This document shows positions 56,848 through 64,000 of a DNA stretch of 64,000 nucleotides, piece after piece. A program made the translations under genes and the position numbers. The notes beneath the pieces are model-generated. The model ran no database searches. It saw nothing but the letters and a program-made list of their open reading frames with translations, and had not been told where the DNA came from. Each line of letters opens with the position of its first letter. Position 1 is the first letter of the stretch. Source of the stretch: Nostoc sp. PCC 7524 (GTDB taxonomy: Bacteria > Cyanobacteriota > Cyanobacteriia > Cyanobacteriales > Nostocaceae); the NCBI RefSeq assembly GCF_000316645.1, contig NC_019684.1, forward strand, positions 1,488,001 to 1,552,000. The letters are read 5' to 3'.

Positions 56848-57068
56848 GGGAAAAATTCCCACTCAGCACTCACAACTTTGCACTCAACACTCAGCACGTT
56901 GCTCAACGCCGCGCTACCCCTAACATAACTCAGCACTCAGTTTATCTCAGCCGGCCGATGCAATAAGTGATGGGCAACGCCAAAATGCAAAAGTTACCAT
57001 CAAAGCTTTTATTTGATGGTGTTTGCCAAATTCACTTAGAACATCATTCATGGAGTGGAACAAAAGCT

Positions 57069-58217
57069 ATGGCCACCACTAATCATTTATTAGAAATCAA
57101 ACAATACGGCCAAAGTATTTGGATGGATAATTTGAGCCGAGACATTATTCAATCAGGGGAACTCAAAGACTTAGTTGAGAACAAAGGTATTTGTGGCATT
57201 ACCTCCAATCCTACTATTTTTGAGAAAGCGATCGCCAATAATGCCATTTACGATGCTGATATAGAAGCAGGCATTCGGGAGGGATTACCAACTTACAAAA
57301 TTTATGAGTCCCTAGTGTTTGCAGATATCCGTAATGCCTGTGATATCTTGCGTCCTGTATATGAAGCCTCGAATAGACAAGATGGTTATGTGAGTATCGA
57401 AGTTCCACCAACCATCGCCCATGATACCCAAGCCACAATAGCTGAAGCCCGGCGTTATTTCCAAGAAATTGGTCGGGAAAATGTGATGATTAAAATCCCT
57501 GGTACAGAAGCAGGATTACCAGCAGTAGAACAGGTAATATCTGAGGGTATTAATGTGAATATTACCCTGCTATTTTCTGTCCAAAGCTATATCAACACAG
57601 CAGAGGCTTATATTCGGGGTTTAGAAAAACGGATGGCAGAGGGTAAAGATATTAGCAAAATAGCCTCCGTCGCTAGTTTCTTCCTCAGTCGCATTGACAG
57701 CAACATTGACGACAAAATCGATGCCAAATTGAAACGCGGTGTTGATGATCAGAATGTACAAGCTAAACTGACAGCTGTCAAAGGTAAAATAGCGATCGCA
57801 AATGCCAAGATTGCTTATCAAGAGTACAAAAAAATTATTGCAGATAGTCGCTGGCAAGCCCTAGCCGCCAAAGGTGCAAAAGTGCAAAGATTACTGTGGG
57901 CCAGTACCAGCACCAAAGACCCCCACTATAGCGATGTCATGTATGTCGATGAGTTGATTGGCCCAGATACCGTAAACACCCTACCACCAGGGACAATTGA
58001 CGCTTGTGCTGACCACTGTGATGTAGCTAGCCGTATAGAAACAGGAGTAGACACAGCTTATCAGTTAATAGAGAGCCTCAAAGACCCTGACATCAATATC
58101 AATCTCGATACTGTCATGGACGAACTATTAATTGAAGGCATTAACAAATTTGTTCAACCTTTCCAGTCCCTAATGAACTCTTTAGAGAACAAAGTCAAGT
58201 TATTGTCACCAGTATAG
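57069..58217 (+). CDS. tal: Transaldolase
   Basis: A 382-residue enzyme that moves a dihydroxyacetone unit between sugar phosphates in the pentose phosphate pathway. GICGITSNPTIFEKAI is at the N-terminus. The Schiff-base Lys lies in VMIKIPGTEAG. NVNITLLFSVQSY and ASFFLSRIDSNID follow, and LLWASTSTKDP is near the C-terminus; this is the long (about 380-residue) Tal type usual in cyanobacteria. ATG 57069 is chosen because homology starts at NHLLEIKQYGQSIW; an upstream ATG (56970) would add 33 residues. It lies between fbp and zwf on the same strand. Confidence 0.93.
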   Translation: MATTNHLLEIKQYGQSIWMDNLSRDIIQSGELKDLVENKGICGITSNPTIFEKAIANNAIYDADIEAGIREGLPTYKIYESLVFADIRNACDILRPVYEASNRQDGYVSIEVPPTIAHDTQATIAEARRYFQEIGRENVMIKIPGTEAGLPAVEQVISEGINVNITLLFSVQSYINTAEAYIRGLEKRMAEGKDISKIASVASFFLSRIDSNIDDKIDAKLKRGVDDQNVQAKLTAVKGKIAIANAKIAYQEYKKIIADSRWQALAAKGAKVQRLLWASTSTKDPHYSDVMYVDELIGPDTVNTLPPGTIDACADHCDVASRIETGVDTAYQLIESLKDPDININLDTVMDELLIEGINKFVQPFQSLMNSLENKVKLLSPV

Positions 58218-58345
58218 GGACTGGGGACTCTTAAGAAGCAGGGGAGCAGGGGAGTAGAGGAGCAGAGGAGAAAAATCCCATCCCCAATCCCCAACCCCCA
58301 ATCCCCAATCCCCAGTCCCCAGTCCCCAGTCCCCAACCCCCAACC
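58218..58345. repeat. GGAGCAG and CCCCAAT/CCCCAGT repeats between tal and zwf
   Basis: AGCAGGGGAGCAGGGGAG-type units (58236-58272) face CCCCAATCC/CCCCAGTCC heptamers (58277-58345). The purine-rich and pyrimidine-rich halves could partly pair. STRR1 class. Confidence 0.8.
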
Positions 58346-58369
58346 TCCCACATAGAATCGAAAACTGTT

Positions 58370-59899
58370 ATGGTTAGTCTCCTAGAAAATCCTTTGCGCG
58401 TTGGTCTGCAACAGCAAGGGATGCCCGAACCTCAAATCATTGTCATCTTTGGCGCTTCTGGTGATTTAACCTGGCGCAAACTCGTCCCAGCCCTTTACAA
58501 ATTGCGGCGGGAGAGACGCATTCCCCCAGAAACTACTATTGTCGGCGTAGCACGTCGTGAATGGAGTCACGAATACTTCCGCGAACAAATGCGGAAAGGT
58601 ATGGAAGAGGTTCATGGCGGTGTTGATCCCGAAGAACTCTGGCAAGATTTTTCTCAAGGTCTGTTCTACTGCCCTGGAGACATAGATAATCCTGAGAGTT
58701 ACCAAAAACTGAAAAATCTCTTAAGCGAATTAGACGAAAAACGGGGTACAAGAGGTAACAGAATGTTCTACCTCTCCGTTGCGCCTAACTTCTTTCCGGA
58801 AGCAATCAAACAACTAGGGGGAGCAGGAATGCTAGACGACCCCGACAAACATCGTCTAGTTATTGAAAAACCCTTTGGTCGGGACTTGGCATCTGCCCAA
58901 AGTCTCAATAAGGTAGTACGGAAATATTGCCAAGAAAACCAAGTCTACCGCATCGACCACTACTTGGGGAAAGAGACAGTTCAAAACTTGCTGGTATTCC
59001 GGTTTGCCAATGCAATTTTTGAACCATTGTGGAATCGTCAGTTTGTTGACCACGTACAAATTACCGTAGCGGAAACCGTAGGTGTAGAAGACCGGGCTGG
59101 CTACTACGAAAAATCCGGCGCACTGCGGGATATGTTGCAAAACCACCTGATGCAGCTGTACTGTCTCACCGCGATGGAAGCACCCAACTCAATGGATGCT
59201 GACAGTATTCGCACGGAGAAAGTGAAAGTTTTACAAGCTACACGCCTAGCTGATGTCCATAACCTGTCACGTTCAGCTATACGTGGTCAATACAGCGCCG
59301 GCTGGATGAAAGGTCAACCAGCACCGGGGTATCGGGAAGAACCAGGAGTTGATCCCAACTCCACAACCCCGACCTACGTAGCAATGAAGTTTATGGTTGA
59401 TAACTGGCGTTGGCAAGGTGTCCCCTTCTATTTGCGGACTGGAAAGCGGATGCCGAAAAAAGTCAGTGAGATTTCCATCCACTTCCGCGATGTGCCTTCT
59501 CGGATGTTCCAATCCGCCGCGCAACAAAGAAACGCCAACATTTTGGCCATGCGGATTCAACCCAATGAAGGAATTTCTCTGCGCTTTGATGTAAAAATGC
59601 CAGGGGCAGAATTCCGTACCCGTTCCGTAGATATGGACTTTAGCTATGGTTCCTTTGGAATTGCCGCTACTTCCGATGCCTACGATCGCCTATTCCTTGA
59701 TTGTATGATGGGCGACCAAACATTATTCACCCGCGCCGATGAAGTAGAAGCAGCTTGGCAGGTAGTTACTCCCGCCCTTTCCGTTTGGGATGCGCCCGCC
59801 GACCCCGCCGTTGTGCCGCAATACGAAGCAGGTACTTGGGAACCCGCAGAGGCAGAGCTTCTGATTAATCAAGACGGTCGTCGCTGGCGCAGACTCTAA
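58370..59899 (+). CDS. zwf: Glucose-6-phosphate 1-dehydrogenase
   Basis: A 509-residue NADP-dependent enzyme, the entry step of the oxidative pentose phosphate pathway and the main NADPH source in darkness and in heterocysts. The nucleotide-binding [20 protein letters not shown] starts at about residue 27. The active site [15 protein letters not shown] is near 197, and [11 protein letters not shown] is near 345. The length is normal. It precedes opcA by 89 bp, whose product activates this enzyme. Repeats lie upstream, so a separate zwf promoter within that gap is possible. Confidence 0.97.
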   Translation: MVSLLENPLRVGLQQQGMPEPQIIVIFGASGDLTWRKLVPALYKLRRERRIPPETTIVGVARREWSHEYFREQMRKGMEEVHGGVDPEELWQDFSQGLFYCPGDIDNPESYQKLKNLLSELDEKRGTRGNRMFYLSVAPNFFPEAIKQLGGAGMLDDPDKHRLVIEKPFGRDLASAQSLNKVVRKYCQENQVYRIDHYLGKETVQNLLVFRFANAIFEPLWNRQFVDHVQITVAETVGVEDRAGYYEKSGALRDMLQNHLMQLYCLTAMEAPNSMDADSIRTEKVKVLQATRLADVHNLSRSAIRGQYSAGWMKGQPAPGYREEPGVDPNSTTPTYVAMKFMVDNWRWQGVPFYLRTGKRMPKKVSEISIHFRDVPSRMFQSAAQQRNANILAMRIQPNEGISLRFDVKMPGAEFRTRSVDMDFSYGSFGIAATSDAYDRLFLDCMMGDQTLFTRADEVEAAWQVVTPALSVWDAPADPAVVPQYEAGTWEPAEAELLINQDGRRWRRL

Positions 59900-59988
59900 A
59901 AATTAGTCATTAGTCATGAGTCATTAGTAACAAGTAATGACTTGATGACTAATCTCAACTTCACAACTGACACACTTGCAAATTCTCT

Positions 59989-61368
59989 ATGACTCCCCAA
60001 GCTTCCACAATTTTCTCACTTCAGGCACCCAAGGATATTTCGCTCACCGAAATAGAAGCGGAACTGAATCAGATTTGGCAAAGTTACGGCATCACAGGTG
60101 AAGATGGTGCCTTACCTGCGGCAACACGCGCTACTACTTTTACCCTAGTAGTATACGAACCAGAAGAAACTCAGTATCTGTTGGCAGCTTTGGGATTCTA
60201 CAACGGCCCCATTGATGGCATTTTAGGTCCACAAACAGATACAGCTCTGCGCCAAGTGCAGATTAAATATGGACTGACAGAAACAGGAACAGCCACAGCC
60301 GAAACCCTAGCTAAATTACGGGAAGAATTCGCCAAACGTCAAGGTAACGAAATTATTGGGGAAACTCCCAACGGACTAGCTCCCTACAGTTTCAACACCA
60401 GCAGTCCCAGAATTGCTGACGAAATTGCCCTCCGTAATCCTTGCCGCATCATTGCCTTGTGTCCCATTGCGGGTGAAGATGAAGGTGTAAAAGCCCAAGT
60501 TTCGGCTTACTGCCCAATTCAAAAGCAATCTTCCAGCACCCTTGTCTGCTGCGAATACATTACTCTCACTGGTACTACCGCCGCATTGGAACGCATAGGC
60601 GGTATGATTCCGGCCTTATTGATTGGTGGCTTACCCAAGTTTCTGTGGTGGAAGGCTACACCAGACCCCAACAACAGCCTGTTTAAACGGCTAGCAGCAG
60701 TTTGTAACAACGTCATTGTCGATTCTTGCAACTTTAACGAGCCAGAAACAGATTTAATCAGCCTGCAAGAATTGGTAGACATAGGTATACCTCTAGCTGA
60801 TTTGAACTGGCGTAGACTCGCCGCATGGCAAGAGTTAACAGCAGAAGCCTATGATCCTCCCCATCGTCGTGAGGCGCTCACAGAAATTGACCGCATCACC
60901 ATTGACTACGAAAAAGGCAACCCATCTCAAGCACTGCTATTTTTAGGTTGGCTGGCGAGTCGCCTGCAATGGTTGCCAGTTTCCTATGAAAAAGAAAGTG
61001 GAGATTACGATATCATCCGCATTCGCTTTGCCAGCCCAAATCAACGACAAGTAGAAGCGGAATTGGCAGGAGTGCCAGTTGCAGATGTGGGTGAGATTGT
61101 GGGTGATTTGATTGCCCTGCGTCTGAGTTCAACCAATCCCAAAGCAGATTGTGGTACTGTCATCTGCTCTGAAACCGGCGGTTGTATGCGGATGGAAACC
61201 CACGGTGGCGCTCAATCAGCAGGTTTATTTCAACAAGTCAGTTCCCTGTCAGAACAAAAAGCAGAAGCATTACTCAGTCAACAGGTACAACGCTGGGGTC
61301 GTGAAGCACTGTTTGAAGAAAGCCTGACAGTTATCGGTCAAGTATTGAAGTTAGGTGCAAAGAGTTAA
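59989..61368 (+). CDS. opcA: Glucose-6-phosphate dehydrogenase assembly protein OpcA
   Basis: A 459-residue protein. It promotes the active oligomer of Zwf and passes on redox control from thioredoxin (known for Nostoc and Anabaena OpcA). Residues about 58-108 look like a peptidoglycan-binding-domain-1 fold (YLLAALGFYNGPIDGILGPQ, TALRQVQIKYGL, TAETLAKL). The OpcA domain follows with RNPCRIIALCPI, PALLIGGLPKFLWWKATPDP and DWR-type helices. Several Cys (in NPCRIIALCP, CCEY, DCGTVICSETGGC) could be redox-active. It is last in the cluster, with a terminator 50 bp downstream. Confidence 0.93.
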   Translation: MTPQASTIFSLQAPKDISLTEIEAELNQIWQSYGITGEDGALPAATRATTFTLVVYEPEETQYLLAALGFYNGPIDGILGPQTDTALRQVQIKYGLTETGTATAETLAKLREEFAKRQGNEIIGETPNGLAPYSFNTSSPRIADEIALRNPCRIIALCPIAGEDEGVKAQVSAYCPIQKQSSSTLVCCEYITLTGTTAALERIGGMIPALLIGGLPKFLWWKATPDPNNSLFKRLAAVCNNVIVDSCNFNEPETDLISLQELVDIGIPLADLNWRRLAAWQELTAEAYDPPHRREALTEIDRITIDYEKGNPSQALLFLGWLASRLQWLPVSYEKESGDYDIIRIRFASPNQRQVEAELAGVPVADVGEIVGDLIALRLSSTNPKADCGTVICSETGGCMRMETHGGAQSAGLFQQVSSLSEQKAEALLSQQVQRWGREALFEESLTVIGQVLKLGAKS

Positions 61369-61418
61369 GTTTGCTGACAAATAAGAATAGTCTCCGACAA
61401 CTAAAGAAAGAATCTACA

Positions 61419-61457
61419 GCCTTCAGATTGCCAGAAATCTCTGAAGGCATTTCTTTG
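61419..61457 (+). terminator. Terminator of the fbp-tal-zwf-opcA cluster
   Basis: A perfect 9-bp stem GCCTTCAGA/TCTGAAGGC (61419-61427 with 61440-61448), 12-nt loop, followed by ATTTCTTTG. It starts 50 bp after the opcA stop. Confidence 0.8.
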
Positions 61458-61539
61458 TGTTAAGCAAATGCAAAAATTTTCTAAAGAAACATAGGTGACA
61501 GGTGACAGGGAAGAGAGAAGAAGAGTGTTTCTTTCATTT

Positions 61540-61602
61540 GTAGCGTCGCCATATAGATTAGAACATCAAGCAATCATAAAACCGTTACACTAAGAGACTT
61601 TG
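61540..61602 (+). repeat. Dispersed 63-bp repeat, copy 1
   Basis: GCCATATAGAT.A..ACATCAAGCAATCAT.AA.CCGTTACACTA is shared with 63746-63808, and both are followed by a GG-TT-rich stretch. About 80 percent identical by eye. No coding potential is apparent. Confidence 0.7.
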
Positions 61603-61696
61603 GAGTCTGTCCCCTGTCCCCTGCTATAACTGTTGTATATTCAGAAATATAAGTAATAGATTTAAGCAAATTTTTTGATAGCTACAGGAGGGCCTG

Positions 61697-63166
61697 ATGG
61701 TGACAGCAAAGGAACCGCAACAACAGGTAAAAATTGGCCCAACTCGACTGCTAATTAACAATGAGTGGATAGAAAGCGTTAGCGGTCGCAGGTTTGAGAC
61801 GATTAACCCAGCCACAGGTGAGGTCATCTGTGAAGTAGCAGAAGCAGATGCGCCAGATGTAGATAAGGCAGTAAAAGCAGCCCGTACCGCCTTTACCAGT
61901 GGGGAATGGTCAAAGCTATCAGCTGCCCGTCGGGGTGAGTTGCTTTACAAGTTAGCTGATTTAATAGAACAAAATATTGATGAATTGGCGCGGCTAGAAA
62001 CCTTAGACAACGGTAAGCCACTGCAAGATTCATTGGGTGATTTGGAATTAGTGATTGCCTGCTATCGCTACTATGCAGGTTGGGCTGATAAGGTACAAGG
62101 TAAAACTATCCCCATTGGCGGGTCGTACTTCTGTTACACTCGCCATGAACCTGTGGGCGTAGTCGGTCAAATTATCCCCTGGAATTTCCCCTTGTTGATG
62201 CAGGCGTGGAAGCTAGCACCAGCTTTAGCAACAGGTAATACTGTTGTGTTGAAGACGGCGGAACAGACACCATTATCAGCGTTGCGGGTGGGAGAATTGA
62301 TTGTAGAAGCTGGTTTTCCCCCTGGTGTGGTGAATATTTTATCAGGATATGGCCCCACAGCCGGAGCAGCGATCGCTCGTCACATGGATATTGATAAAGT
62401 CGCGTTTACCGGTTCCACTGAGGTAGGGCATCTAATTATGGAAGCGGCTGCCAAAAGTAACCTCAAGCGGGTAACTCTGGAATTGGGCGGCAAGAGTCCC
62501 AACATTGTGTTTGCTGATGCTGATTTAGATGCAGCTATTACAGGCGCACACGATGCCATCTTCTTTAACCAAGGTCAGTGTTGCTGTGCAGGTTCGCGGC
62601 TATTTGTGGACGAAAAATGTTATGACGATTTTGTCGCCAAGAGTGTAGAAAAAGCCCAAAGCCGCATTGTCGGCGACCCCTTTGATAGCAACACCCAACA
62701 AGGCCCCCAAGTAGATAAAGACCAATTCGACAAAGTGATGAGTTATATCGAATCGGGGATGAGACAAGGGGCGCAAATGTTATGTGGTGGTAATCAAGTG
62801 GGAGACAAAGGTTTCTTTATTGCCCCTACGGTGTTTGCTGATGTCCGTGACGATATGCAGATTGCCCAAGAAGAAATCTTTGGACCGGTGATGAGTATTA
62901 TCAAATTCCAAGACATCGAGGAAGTAATTCAACGGGCAAATAACACCATATACGGACTCGCCGCCGCAGTTTGGACACAGGATATTACTAAAGCCCATGC
63001 GATCGCTAACAACGTCCGTGCTGGTACAGTATGGGTAAATTGCTACGACGTATTTGACCCAGCCGCACCCTTTGGTGGTTTTAAGCAATCCGGTATCGGT
63101 CGAGAACTGGGTGAATATGGTTTGCAACAGTACACCGAAGTTAAAACTGTCACCATCAAGTTGTAA
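61697..63166 (+). CDS. NAD(P)-dependent aldehyde dehydrogenase (ALDH1/2-type)
   Basis: A 489-residue enzyme that oxidises aldehydes to acids. [22 protein letters not shown] holds the substrate and cofactor loop (shown in parts in relatives), [11 protein letters not shown] the NAD-binding turn, [12 protein letters not shown] the general-base Glu and [15 protein letters not shown] the nucleophile Cys within three adjacent Cys. [10 protein letters not shown] and [14 protein letters not shown] are at the C-terminus. The start has AGGAGGG 5 nt upstream. The sequence is of the retinal/aliphatic aldehyde type; in cyanobacteria such enzymes have been linked to alkanal or apocarotenal oxidation, which is inference here. 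Single gene. Confidence 0.93.
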   Translation: MVTAKEPQQQVKIGPTRLLINNEWIESVSGRRFETINPATGEVICEVAEADAPDVDKAVKAARTAFTSGEWSKLSAARRGELLYKLADLIEQNIDELARLETLDNGKPLQDSLGDLELVIACYRYYAGWADKVQGKTIPIGGSYFCYTRHEPVGVVGQIIPWNFPLLMQAWKLAPALATGNTVVLKTAEQTPLSALRVGELIVEAGFPPGVVNILSGYGPTAGAAIARHMDIDKVAFTGSTEVGHLIMEAAAKSNLKRVTLELGGKSPNIVFADADLDAAITGAHDAIFFNQGQCCCAGSRLFVDEKCYDDFVAKSVEKAQSRIVGDPFDSNTQQGPQVDKDQFDKVMSYIESGMRQGAQMLCGGNQVGDKGFFIAPTVFADVRDDMQIAQEEIFGPVMSIIKFQDIEEVIQRANNTIYGLAAAVWTQDITKAHAIANNVRAGTVWVNCYDVFDPAAPFGGFKQSGIGRELGEYGLQQYTEVKTVTIKL

Positions 63167-63208
63167 ATATTGTTTTGCTCAAGATAAATAGATATCTCCA
63201 AAAAAGAA

Positions 63209-63249
63209 TGTAGAGACGAGAATCCCTCTAGCGATGGAACGTCTCTACA
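63209..63249. repeat. Dispersed palindrome, copy 3 (41 bp)
   Basis: TGTAGAGACG...CGTCTCTACA outer arms match the copies at 27993 and 54578; the centre is longer and different. It lies 43 bp after the aldehyde dehydrogenase stop and may act as its terminator. Confidence 0.7.
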
Positions 63250-63435
63250 AGGTTTCTGGAAAACGCATATTTAATTTCTGGCGATGTCTACTGAATATAA
63301 CAATCCGATTTGATTTTTGTATCCCTTACGGGAGACGTAGCCAAGGATGGACATTTGGTAAATTTTGATCTAAATAGTTGGCTGAATATCGGCATTAAAA
63401 GTAAGCACAAAGGTTTTACCAGTTATCAGTTATAT

Positions 63436-63472
63436 AGCAGAAGGTAATAGGCAATAGGCAATAGGCAATAGT
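63436..63472. repeat. AATAGGC heptamer repeat
   Basis: Four to five tandem AATAGGC units, as at 32967-33000. Confidence 0.8.
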
Positions 63473-63548
63473 AAATTCCACGCCATGAATAAGTTTGAGC
63501 TTTTAATCATGTCCTAATCTAGGGTGTTGACTTTGTACATTTTCAGGG

Positions 63549-63720
63549 GTTAAAAATTCATGCCTAATCCTTTCCTTGTTTAAGTAATGAGTAATAAGTA
63601 ATAAGTAATAGGTATTTACTCATTACTCATTACTCATTACTCATTTAATTTGGTTCACTGATGATGACACCAAAACTGTATGAATAAAAAATGGGTAAAT
63701 CTTATCAAAGTCAACAGCCT
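63549..63720 (+). repeat. Long dispersed repeat with central hairpin, copy 2
   Basis: Same flanks as 48571-48744. The heptamer-based central hairpin differs in length and unit order between copies (here AATAAGT units face ACTCATT units), while the flanks are conserved. That suggests the flanks matter or that the element moved recently. Confidence 0.75.
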
Positions 63721-63745
63721 AGTCCTAATCTCCTTGTCTACAGCT

Positions 63746-63808
63746 ATAGCAGTTGCCATATAGATGAGGACATCAAGCAATCATCAACCCGTTACACTAG
63801 AAGGCTTT
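63746..63808 (+). repeat. Dispersed 63-bp repeat, copy 2
   Basis: Partner of 61540-61602, in the same orientation, 2.2 kb downstream. Confidence 0.7.
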
Positions 63809-64000
63809 CAATTCTGTTACCCTTCTCTACGAGACGCTTTCAGCGAACGGGTTCGCCGGTCGCACCCTTACGGGAAGGCTTACGCCAACATGGGGGAAAC
63901 CCCCAAGACCGCGCCGGCTCACCTGTCACCTGTCCCCTGTCATCTTATGAATTGGAAACAACTTCTACTAAACCTCCGCCTAATTAAACTGCGACGCTTT

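Larger units (their letters stand above)
61369..61696. other. Intergenic region between opcA and the aldehyde dehydrogenase gene
   Basis: A 330-bp gap. It holds the opcA terminator, a GGTGACAGG repeat (61493-61510), a dispersed repeat shared with 63746-63808 (61540-61602), TGTCCCCTG repeats, and the promoter and AGGAGGG ribosome binding site of the next gene. Confidence 0.6.
63167..64000. other. Gene-free repeat cluster at the right end
   Basis: No credible gene in 830 bp. In order: palindrome copy 3 (63209-63249), AATAGGC heptamers (63436-63472), long dispersed repeat copy 2 (63549-63720), 63-bp repeat copy 2 (63746-63808), then a mosaic of dispersed fragments (GAGACGCTTTCAGCGAACG, CCTTACGGGAAGGCT, GGGGGAAACCCCC) and TGTCACCTGTCCCCTG repeats. 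Confidence 0.7.

Noticed and set aside
63691..63987. A 98-codon plus-strand frame at the right end
   Set aside because: It is composed of parts of three dispersed repeats and GGGGGAAACCCCC-type palindromes; it has no ribosome binding site or family resemblance.

Overview
The window is chromosomal DNA of a filamentous, probably heterocyst-forming cyanobacterium of the Nostoc/Anabaena group. The evidence is: many GCGATCGC (HIP1) octamers; short tandem heptamer repeats in most intergenic gaps (CCCCART, AATAGGC, TAACAGG, ACTCATT types); photosynthetic electron-transport genes (petG, cytM); a knotless-phytochrome-type kinase; an AdoCbl-dependent ribonucleotide reductase with inteins; and the fbp-tal-zwf-opcA cluster known from Nostoc. 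No tRNA, rRNA or CRISPR array was seen.

Region 1 (1-20.6 kb, minus strand). One giant reading frame starts at 19775 and runs off the left edge, so at least 6,590 codons are visible. It encodes a repetitive beta-strand-rich, presumably secreted or surface protein. Near its N-terminus lies a complete pancreatic-lipase-type alpha/beta-hydrolase domain with a recognisable Ser-Asp-His set. A SapC-family gene sits 58 bp upstream on the same strand and is probably co-transcribed.

Region 2 (20.6-28.5 kb). A 940-bp AT-rich gap precedes mgtE, a Mg2+ transporter with a highly structured leader just before its ribosome binding site. Then come pyrB, a Cph2-like multi-GAF hybrid histidine kinase, and prxQ.

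Region 3 (28.6-35.4 kb). A lone TnpB element with a hairpin right end, an HGSNAT-like membrane acyltransferase, two Uma2 nucleases, obgE, a TerB/Mo_nitro_C protein, and a 0.9-kb repeat-rich gap. That gap holds an array of 21-bp units and nested inverted repeats.

Region 4 (35.4-49.4 kb). Mostly housekeeping and conserved cyanobacterial genes: a hypothetical, DUF3370, a pyrrolidone-peptidase homologue, hisH, rsmD, petG (37 codons), cytM, a DOPA-dioxygenase-like protein, a membrane protein, hrcA (with a dispersed repeat inserted in frame), a rhodanese, DUF3352, Uma2, a small exported protein, cysE and an Alr4036-type flavin oxidase.

Region 5 (49.6-64 kb). nrdJ interrupted by two inteins, a small hypothetical, an RRM RNA-binding protein, then fbp, tal, zwf and opcA in one direction ending at a clear terminator. 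These four supply the oxidative pentose phosphate route that feeds NADPH to dark metabolism and nitrogen fixation. An aldehyde dehydrogenase and a repeat-rich, gene-free right end follow.
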